From positions 6,386,001 to 6,450,000 of the forward strand of contig NC_035791.1 in assembly GCF_001653235.2 (NCBI RefSeq): a stretch of DNA of 64,000 bases, given 5' to 3'. The stretch comes from Pochonia chlamydosporia 170 (taxonomy: Eukaryota > Ascomycota > Sordariomycetes > Hypocreales > Clavicipitaceae). Below, piece after piece: positions 55,807 through 64,000 of this stretch (the first letter of the stretch is position 1; each line of letters starts with the position of its first letter). A program made the translations under genes and the position numbers. The notes beneath the pieces are model-generated. The model saw only the letters and a list, made by a program, of their open reading frames with translations, made no database searches and was not told the DNA's origin.

Positions 55807-58800
55807 CAGAGACCCAATCAACTACACGACTTACACTGGTTGATCAACTTAGTGTATTACACTCAACTAAATCAACTAAATCAGGACAATCCTGACTAAT
55901 CAATTAAACTAAATTTGGGCCTCTCGTGTACGTGGATTTAGTTGATTTCAGTGTAACTGTTGATGGTTAAAGGGCTGCACATTTGATCTCGAACTTAGCT
56001 TCAGGGTAGGTTCGGCTGCGGGCGAGACGACAAGTCAGCTTCCTCCCCCTATTCTACATCCGTAATTTGTATTCTAACCAAAGTGCCTTAAGGTAGAGCC
56101 TCCGCTACTGCGTCGTGCGTCTGTTGATCCTTGGTTGATTGACTTCGGCATCTTTTTACCCATCTTGGAACCGTATTGCCATGTTTTGAATGACGTGTAG
56201 CGGAACGATGGCTGATGCCTAGTTTATTGAAATATCTTCCTGCTAGCTAGCACCTGCTTGATCATCACATAACACCTATTTCTGGCCATCTACAACAAGT
56301 ATCATCGCTTCTTTTCTGTAAGGGGTCGCCGGTCGGCCCCAGTAAGTTCCGTAAGGGGACACGCGGCTCATTCAGCTAACAAAAAAGAGAGAGCAGACGT
56401 TCTCGAGGGGTGGACTCTCTACTATGGTGGTTAACTGGGCAGTCAATGCTCAGGGGCTGGTTGTGAGACCCTCATTTGGTGGCGTTATCAGCATTGCCAT
56501 CAACCCAGGTGCACGGCAACGAGTTAGTCCGTGACACTTTCACATTATGTCTTTATGTTTACTATGACCATGAGCGCTTCGGAATTCCTAGAATCGTCCC
56601 CAATTTCTATCGATGATGTCCCAATTGACTTCGAACTCCCAGTGCCTTCCACGCCTGCTTCTTCTGCCGAGAGCTCATTGACGCCGTTCTCCCCGCCGCC
56701 GACGACATTGCCCACTCCTGATAAGTACGATACGCGTCTTTGGGGACATTTTCCGGGTTGGGTATGGTCAGAAAGAAGCAAAGACAACTACTCATGGGCT
56801 TGGGAATATGGATACGACATACAACATGACGACGAGCGCAGATGGGTCTGCAAGCCGTGTATTCAGAAGAACGACCCCAGACCTAAGAATTTCGTTGCTA
56901 TTGGCCTTCAGAATGCGCTGAATCACTTATACAAGGATCACGGAATATCTGCACCAGATAACAAGACAAAGTCCGGCTTGCAAAAGAAAGCCGAGGAGAA
57001 GCCAGGGAGCAAGAGGCCAAGATCGATTGTGGATATATGGAAGCTCGACCCTTTAAGACCTCGAGAACAGGCGATTGCCAACTCTATGATACGCGGATTT
57101 AATCGAAATCACTTTCAACGTCTCCTGATCGAGTGGATAGTCGACACGAATCAGTCGACACGAATCAGCCCTTTAGTGTTGTTGAACATGAGAGACTCCG
57201 GGATATCTTCGAATACCTTAACCCTGCAGTCAAGATCACGAACGCCAACATCTCTGATACCACAGTTCGCGCGCTCATCAACTCCGAATTTAAAAAGCAC
57301 AAGGCGCGCGTCATTGAAGCCCTGCGAAAGAGCCCCGGCTTAATACACGTCAGCTTTGACGGATGGAGGGCGCGGAATCGACACTCGTTATACGGTATCG
57401 TGTGCTTCTTCAGGGACGAGAATAGCAAGCCCCACAAGGTCGCTCTGGGGGTCCCCGAAGTCCGCAGACATTCGGGGAACAACATTGCAACAGAAGTCCT
57501 TTATACCATCGAGGCTTTTGGCATCGAGGAGAATATTGGGTATTTTACCCTTGACAATGCCGAGAACAACGACACAGCACTTGAGGCTATTGGCAAAAAG
57601 CTCGGCTTCAATGGCGCTCGAAGGCGAGGCCGCTGCTTCGGCCATATAGTCAATCTGTCTGCGAAGGCACTACTGTTCGGGAAGGATACAGACGCGTTCG
57701 AAGAACAACTTTCTGGTGCAGAAGCGCTGTCTGAAGCCGAATACGAACTTTGGCGACAGAAAGGGCCGGTTGGGAAGCTCCATAATTTCGTCGTGGATGT
57801 TGATCGATCGGACAGACTGACATACCTGTTGAAAGAACTTCAAGAGTACGACATATCCATGTCGGACGATCCGAAAATACGGTCAAAAAGCCCCGTCTCG
57901 GTAGTGCTAGATAACGATACGCGCTGGCTTTCCCAGCTCTATATGATCCGCCGCGCCTTGAGACTTCGAAGGTACTTCGAACTGCTAGTCGCGAAGTTCC
58001 GAATCCAATGGGAGGAGGAGAATACATCAAAAAGAACTGGCCAGTTGAAAAAGTCGGCTGTCCGGCCTCGAATCCTTAGAGACGAGAACCAACTTACGGC
58101 CAACGATTGGTCTGTACTTCAACACTTCGCGACGATCCTTGGATACTATGAAGATGCAGTCAAGACTCTAGAAGGCGACGGTTTAATCAGGAAACGCAAG
58201 AGGGGTTATACTGGTTCATATGGGAACGTTTGGGATGTGATCAATGGGTTTGAATTCCTGCTTGGCAAGCTCGAAAAATATAAGGCGATGGCAAAAGATT
58301 TTCCTGACCCCGAACAGTTCAGGATCGGCATAAATATGGCCTGGGAGAAATTAGACAAGTATTACACTATTCTCGACACAACACCGATATATTATACCGC
58401 CCTCGCACTCCACCCGGCATACAGATGGGGATGGTTCGAGCAGGCCTGGGTACATAAGCCCGACTGGATCAGATCTGCAAAAAGGATAGTTCAAGAAGTG
58501 TGGGACGAGTCCTATCGAGATTTCCATATTGTGGTGGCCTCAAATGACGAGCCTGTTGCAAAACGACAGAAGCAATACTACAATGCCTTCGAAGAGCATT
58601 GCGAACAGTCCCGTATCGACTCCATACAGACAGAGCCTCTACTGGACGACGACACGGTTGGCGACGAATACGAACGATGGCAATCGAGCCATGAGAGCAC
58701 TGACAAGACTGTGCGAGATCCGATAGCGTATTGGCATGAGAAGCGCCTGCAATACCCTCGTCTCTCCCGAATGGCCCTCGACTTTGTCACAATACAATCA

Positions 58801-59592
58801 ATGTCTGCAGAATGTGAGAGGATGTTCTCGGCAGCAGGGCAGATGGTTGTTCCCCAACGGTGCAATCTTCAGGCGCAAACAGTTGGGATGTGTCAGGTAT
58901 TGAGGTCGTGGTTTCGGGCAGGCATTATCAACGACCTAGATCCGTTATTTCTCTCGATCATAGAGGAGAAGAAAGAGCTCGAGGGCATCCATCTTAATGA
59001 TGATGAGTTCAGAAGACGGGAGCTATCGTGGCTCGCTGCCGCGGCGAAAACAGCTGGCCATTGAAGAGGCGATTCGAGTGCTACAAGAGTGAATGAAGGG
59101 AAGGGGACGGGAGCAGCCGAAGGTAGATTCGCACCAGAGGAGCCTCGGGAAGCCCTACTTGTTGTACCAGCCAGCAAAAGTGGACATCACCTCCTTCTAA
59201 GAGGGAGGTATTTGTTAGAATATGTCGTCTCTGACACTTTTTAATGCGAGGGGATGGTTAGCGTCACTGTGGCCAACCCTGACACGGGCGCGATGAGATC
59301 AACTCAAGAGATAATGCCACTATATTGCACGAAAACCAAGATGAAGAGGAAAGAGGTATGAGCAAGCGCGTGGACGTGTAGACGCGTTAACTTAGTGCCA
59401 TCATGCGCTGCCCCACTACGCCGCGACTCTGGATGATGCCGCCACAAACCTCCATCCACTGAAGTCAACTACACTTAAATCAACTACATTTGAGGTGTCC
59501 GTTGATACACTACATTCAAAGTTTCATTACTAATCTACACTTACTCTAAATTGACAGATGCCGTGTAGTTGATTTAGTTGATTGGGTCTCTG
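55807..59592 (+). mobile_element. hAT transposon hAT-C2, with 8-bp target duplication
   Basis: The termini are the same as hAT-C1 (CAGAGACCCAATCAACTA and its inverse). Flanking direct repeats are CTTCGGAG at 55799-55806 and 59593-59600. The length of 3786 bp is exactly 14 bp more than hAT-C1, explained by a tandem duplication at 57141-57168. The coding strand is plus, opposite to hAT-C1. Confidence 0.93.
56555..59064 (+). pseudogene. hAT transposase with frameshifting 14-bp duplication
   Basis: The frame is the same as the hAT-C1 transposase until TCGACACGAATCAG is tandemly duplicated (57141-57154 and 57155-57168). This shifts reading so that the first frame stops at 57343, while the original frame resumes downstream to 59064. 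Besides this I see two amino-acid differences from hAT-C1 (S to N at base 58226, I to V at base 58657). The N-terminal fragment would keep the BED finger but lose the catalytic and dimerisation domains. Confidence 0.9.
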
Positions 59593-59844
59593 CTTCGGAG
59601 TCGCTGGGCTTCCATTTACCAGGTTTCTTTTTGGCTCCCATTGCCGCTCAATATATTGGCAGTCAATGTCTCGCCCAACACACATTGAGCAGGGCCGCCC
59701 GCCGTCACACTTTATTCTTTTCGCCCGACATAAAACGCAAGCATTGTGAGTCGGCTTCCTCCTATCGCGCATGATCGGATATTGCTCTTTGCACAGGTGA
59801 ATGCCGGTGGAAAATCCAACTTGGTATGAAACAATGGAGATCAA

Positions 59845-61467
59845 GTAGAAGTGATCGCGGATTATCTATTTCTGATATACACGAATGGAAGCCGCAAAAG
59901 GGCACACTGCTGGCAGACCTAATTGGACGAAGGCACTGGTGCTAGATCATTCTATGCGGCGCAAGAAGGACGACACCTGCACCAATACAACCCCTGGGCC
60001 TTGTTCACAGAGGTTCAGCCACGCCCAGACTCAGGCCGGGGTTGGTGATTCGCCGACCAAAACACCGCCAATGGCATGGGACATCTCCGATAACGTTTAA
60101 GTGTGGCAATATCAGACGCGCGTACAACTTCGGCATTCGCAACCTTCGCACTATCTATCATATGTGTGAAGCGCCATATTTGTCAGTATCGACGCGATTA
60201 CGAAAAAAAAAAAATCTGATCATATGTCTTGAGGTATTGTCCTGGTTCGCATTAGCACGTACTGTCCCGTAGGTAGTATTTCAGATAAGCTCTGTCATGC
60301 GAAATGCCGATAGGCGCGTAAACTTCTCTGCACAACTAGAACTTCGACGATTGTTTACTAAACCGATGCGACATAATCACACTCCGAGATTCGCGGACTG
60401 GAATTGGGCATAGCTGGCATGAAGGGTGGAAGCGGAACACTTTGATCCATTACTGCAACAGACTATAACTGCTCCCCTGCACCATACGACATTCAAAAGA
60501 AGATACTCGTACGCAGGCTCCAGGCACTCTTCAAACATGTTTCCGTCATTTCTATAGCTATCTTACAATTTTAGTAAAAAGTAACCGCCGACATGTTCCT
60601 TCTGTTTACATCCGATAGTCCCTCAATATAATTGCTTTTGTACCTAATATAACTATTGAAGTTTCTTTTATGATCCTGTTATGTAGTTGCTTTTATATCG
60701 AATATTCCGTGTTGTATTTATTCTGTAATGACTGATAGTAGTATTACTTGAAATCTGTTGGCACTTGTACTCAGCTACTTGCTCGTTTTCCTTCATTTAG
60801 CCAAGTCATTCCATGTTGAAGCAGCAACTTCTAGTCAGACAGAAACAAGCGTTATCCCTAAGAATACAAAATGGAGGAAGCAGCTACCACTGTTGAAAGC
60901 AAGTGTTCTCGGTGTAAATGACGTGGTCAGTTGTCTTTGAACGTCACTCATCAAGGAATAGACTACCCAGACGAGACCCAGATGCCGACGAGGCTCTAAA
61001 TAGCTACTACTACACCGCAGAAGCTCTACGGAAGCTTGATATGTGTGACAGGCTGAGCCTCTGTTTGTTCATCACGAAACAGATGTACAATTGCCCGTCT
61101 AAAGCTAACGAGAAAGAAATGTGATCAGGCGCAAGAAGATCTAGTTTGTGGCTAGCTTGCATCGATCGCACCCTACATCCTTGCGTCCATTCAGATTGGT
61201 GGATGTGATTGTGGATATTCCCGGCGAAGCAATTATAATAGGTTGCTGGGATCATTGCTCTAATTTTATTTTGCAAGATTTCCGATTCATGCTCCCATCA
61301 TGTAAGTATGCCCTCTTTGATTGAAAACGCAAATTCCTTGTAATTGCTTTCGATGTACGTGCTAGCATTCGTAACGTCCCGTATTACCAAGATAGCCGGA
61401 GGAACCAATGAGGACAGACGATAAGACTCAGAGGAAAAATTTATTGCTAATTATCAAAACTACAGTA
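59845..61467. other. Intergenic
   Basis: No gene is recognised; frames are short and without domains. The region upstream of the Zn2Cys6 gene start (59772 to about 60300) would be its promoter. Confidence 0.3.
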
Positions 61468-63346
61468 ACGTACTCCACAAGCGAGCTGGACACACAAGCG
61501 AGCTGGACACCTCACCAGATCGATGGACCTTTCCTCCTTTAACATTGTATTTCTCCACCAAATATTATGGATTTGTCAAGCAAAGAGAGCCAAATAGTCT
61601 TAGCTATTAAAGCTACCCAGAATACTCCCAAACTAAGCATTCGAGCTGCAGCAAAGATCTATATGGTGCCCCATAGTACGTTAAGTACTCGCATCAAGGG
61701 AATTAACGCGCGACGCAATACTATGCCTAATTCTCGAAAACTTACAAATCTGGAGGAATCAACAATTGTCAGATACATCCTTGACCTAGACTCGAGATCT
61801 TTTCCTCCCCGGCTTAGTGGTGTGCAAGATATGGCGAATCGCCTGCTCGCCGATCGCGACGCGCCTCCTGTGGGAGTCAACTGGGCTTCAAACTTTGTCA
61901 AGCGCCAACCACAGCTGTCTACGCGTTTTACGCGTCGATATGACTATCAGAGGGCCTTATGCGAAGATCCAAAGATAATTAAACCTTGGTTTAAGCTTGT
62001 ACGCAACACAGTTGCGAAATACGGCATACAAGACGAGGATTTTCACAACTTTGACGAGACTGGCTTTATGATGGGCGTAATCTCAACCACAATGGTAGTT
62101 ACAAGCTCAGATAGACGTGGCAAGCCAAGTTTAGCTCAACCAGGTGACAGAAAATGGGTTGCAGTACTCCAATCTATTAATTCCCGAGGCGAAGCTATCC
62201 CGCCATTTATTATAGCTGCGGGGCAATATCACCTTGGAAACTGGTATGAAGATAGCGCGCTACCAAAGGATTGGGTTATCTCTACAACTCATAACGGCTG
62301 GACTACAAATGAGAAAGCCGTAGATTGGATCCGGCACTTTGAAAAGCATACTAAACCTAAAAGTCGTGGCGCATATCGACTTCTTATCCTAGATGGACAC
62401 GAAAGTCACCACTCAACCGAATTCGAAGTCTTCTGCAAAGACCATAAGATTATCACGCTTTGTATGCCATCTCATTCATCCCACATTCTTCAGCCATTAG
62501 ATGTTGGCTGTTTTGGGCCGCTAAAGAAGGCATATGGCAAAGAAATTGAAGGACTTATGAGGGCGCACGTCACACACATCACACAAGCTGACTTCTTTCC
62601 CGCGTTTTGCACCGCCTTTAAAGCCGCAATGACCAAAACAAATATCCAAGGAGCTTTTAGAGGCGCAGGACTTGTTCCATTCGATCCAAATAGTGTCTTA
62701 TCGCGTCTGGATGTAAGGCTGCGGACTCCAACACCAGTTGAAGAGGCACCTGAGCTACCAAATCCGTGGGTTCCAAAGACCCCAAACAATCCAACCGAGG
62801 CAACTTCACAGACTGACTATATTAAAAGACGAATTAGTCGCCATCAGGGAAGCTCGCCGACGTCAATTTTAACTGCTGTGGATCAGATTACAAAGGGAAC
62901 ATGCGGAATTATGCATCAGGTCGCGCTCTTAAAGGCTGAGGTCAACCAACTTCGGGAAGCAAATGCACTACTAAGCAAGCGGCATAGAGCTAAAAAAACA
63001 CGATTGCGCCAAGGCGGCAGTATGACTATCTCCGAGGGACAAGCTCTTCAGGATCAGAATGATGTGGAAGAGCAGATACAGCAAGAAGATCGCAAAACTA
63101 GAGGTCGGAAGCCTCGGGATGAGACGAAGGGACGGCGATGTGGTGTGTGCGGCAACACTGGCCATAATGCGCGAACTTGTCAGATTGATTTGGAAACATC
63201 TAATGAAGAGGATAGCAGTGAGGATTAATTGATTTCTTATGTTGTGGTTATTTTTTATTGTACTCTTTATAAGAGGACGGGTTAGGCTGTCCAGCTCGCT
63301 TGTGTGTCCAGCTCGCTTGTGTGTCCAGCTCGCTTGTGGAGTACGT
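61468..63346 (+). mobile_element. Intact pogo/Fot-type element
   Basis: TA flanks both ends (61466-61467 and 63347-63348). Termini are ACGTACTCC...GGAGTACGT. The terminal repeats contain 17-bp units close to CACAAGCGAGCTGGACA: two at the left end, three at the right. The 1879-bp element holds one intact gene. A decayed copy lies at 44112-45831. Confidence 0.93.
61567..63228 (+). CDS. Pogo/Fot-type transposase (553 aa, intact)
   Basis: The ATG at 61567 (MDLSSKESQIVLAIKATQNT) starts an N-terminal psq-type helix-turn-helix (IRAAAKIYMVPHSTLSTRIK). A CENP-B-like second DNA-binding domain follows (VNWASNFVKRQPQLSTRFTR), then the DDE_1 core with aspartates in NFDETGF, LILDGHESHH and LQPLDVGCFG. The last two are 35 residues apart, as in pogo. 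A coiled coil (HQVALLKAEVNQLREANALL) and a C-terminal zinc knuckle (CGVCGNTGHNARTC) complete it. The length is normal and there are no stops. With intact ends, the element may still be mobile. Confidence 0.93.
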   Translation: MDLSSKESQIVLAIKATQNTPKLSIRAAAKIYMVPHSTLSTRIKGINARRNTMPNSRKLTNLEESTIVRYILDLDSRSFPPRLSGVQDMANRLLADRDAPPVGVNWASNFVKRQPQLSTRFTRRYDYQRALCEDPKIIKPWFKLVRNTVAKYGIQDEDFHNFDETGFMMGVISTTMVVTSSDRRGKPSLAQPGDRKWVAVLQSINSRGEAIPPFIIAAGQYHLGNWYEDSALPKDWVISTTHNGWTTNEKAVDWIRHFEKHTKPKSRGAYRLLILDGHESHHSTEFEVFCKDHKIITLCMPSHSSHILQPLDVGCFGPLKKAYGKEIEGLMRAHVTHITQADFFPAFCTAFKAAMTKTNIQGAFRGAGLVPFDPNSVLSRLDVRLRTPTPVEEAPELPNPWVPKTPNNPTEATSQTDYIKRRISRHQGSSPTSILTAVDQITKGTCGIMHQVALLKAEVNQLREANALLSKRHRAKKTRLRQGGSMTISEGQALQDQNDVEEQIQQEDRKTRGRKPRDETKGRRCGVCGNTGHNARTCQIDLETSNEEDSSED

Positions 63347-63348
63347 TA

Positions 63349-64000
63349 GCTACAGAAAATATAACAACTAATGCGTCACTATGAATCGGCTGTGCGCTAC
63401 ATTTAGTAAATTCACCTATGACATCTCATATCGGGAGAGCAAGAGTCAAAGGTTAACCTGTAGTGCAGGGAAGGTCCGCGTGCCAAAAAGGATTCCCAAC
63501 TATGACACACGTATCACGGTTTCTGTCGGTTTCGTCCAAATGGTATATAGCAACTCGACCTACACATCCTCGACTGTTCCTCGGGTTTGTGGTGGTGATA
63601 CCGGCGCGGACGTTCAAACCTGAAGCTGTAAACCTGACCGACCACACATTCTTCGATGACATCACTATCAGTTCCAACGACGCGAGACAGCTCCGGCATT
63701 GAGAAGTTATCTGGAGAGATAAAGGCGGTACAACGCGAATGATTTCATCACCCACCAATTGGGCCATTGCAACAGGGCTCCGCTGTTGGGTAACACGCGA
63801 TGGAACGTGTCGTTAACGAAGTCATGTTTCTTGCGCATTTGTGGCAATAGAATTCCCCCGTGCGCTATCGCCAGATGGGTTGCATTGCCACCTGCATGTC
63901 TGCCTGAGTCTCAAGTTCGTGACTTCCCTCCGACTAGGGTGTTGATGCAAATACGCATACGAATGATTTGTCGTCACCGTGAATGCCGATGACATCACCA
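63349..64000. other. Unassigned window end
   Basis: Several short overlapping frames occur on both strands; none has a recognisable domain. Confidence 0.3.

Larger units (their letters stand above)
55218..59772 (-). pseudogene. Zn2Cys6 transcription factor gene split by hAT-C2
   Basis: The ATG at 59772 (MRDRRKPTHNACVLCRAKRI) begins a canonical Zn2Cys6 binuclear cluster with spacing C-x2-C-x6-C-x5-C-x2-C-x6-C. It is followed by WEPKRNLVNGSPATPK up to the hAT duplication. On the far side, 55798-55597 continues as VQRRDRVLSELANTSRALQI and VQWLHDGRSIDDIYQYLVTY, a segment common in short fungal C6 regulators. Further exon-like pieces follow, the last ending PDGYWVTDETPHSSFAHDES...YVWDL at 55218. 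The frames across the insertion do not match directly, so an intron or a shift lies near the junction. The gene would act in the nucleus; here it is interrupted. Confidence 0.65.

Noticed and set aside
1..64000. Starship giant mobile element
   Set aside because: NLR and DUF genes resemble Starship cargo, but I see no DUF3435 tyrosine recombinase at a boundary and no defining ends.

Overview
The window looks like an accessory, transposon-rich segment of a filamentous ascomycete (Pezizomycotina, probably a Sordariomycete). The evidence is short introns with GTAAGT/GTATGT donors, a NACHT-type fungal NLR gene, a fungal hybrid histidine kinase, DUF3716-, OrsD/DUF3505- and F-box/LRR-like genes, a FRQ-like coiled-coil protein, and hAT, MULE, pogo/Fot, Tad-like LINE and LTR sequences. 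All identifications come from reading the sequence; no database search was run.

Layout. 1-3.9 kb: a hAT (hAT-A, cut by the window edge) and a second decayed hAT (hAT-B) flank a MULE relic. 3.9-12.4 kb: one NLR-like gene (phosphorylase-like domain, NACHT, ankyrin repeats; minus strand) split between NACHT and ankyrins by a TA-flanked inverted-repeat element. That element carries a 98-codon ORF, itself split by an apparently intact 3.77 kb hAT (hAT-C1). 12.4-21 kb: relics (LINE 3' end, MULE end, LTRs), a low-complexity gene broken by a solo LTR, and a DUF3505/OrsD-like gene. 21-25.5 kb: a DUF7587-like gene, an F-box-type gene and a broken unknown gene. 25.5-31.1 kb: a TIR transposon coding for a retrovirus-type integrase (Ginger/KRBA2-like), carrying a nested 3.0 kb MULE and a nested 476-bp MITE. 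33.4-38.7 kb: the quietest, most core-like stretch, with a C2H2 transcription factor and a hybrid histidine kinase. 39.3-46.5 kb: relics of hAT, pogo, LTR and integrase around a DUF3716 gene. 47.1-54.1 kb: a short FRQ-like gene, a perfect 95-bp inverted repeat, a LINE 3' end, a minisatellite and a tubby/LURP-like gene. 55.2-59.8 kb: a Zn2Cys6 transcription factor gene broken by a second, nearly identical hAT (hAT-C2) in the opposite orientation to hAT-C1. 61.5-63.3 kb: an intact pogo/Fot element.

The most informative results are the insertion histories. Removing the elements at their target-site duplications restores continuous reading frames for the NLR, for the 98-codon ORF and across both insertions in the integrase. 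hAT-C1 has an intact transposase, whereas hAT-C2 is frameshifted by a 14-bp tandem duplication. I see no tRNA, rRNA or CRISPR and no tyrosine-recombinase captain of a Starship element.
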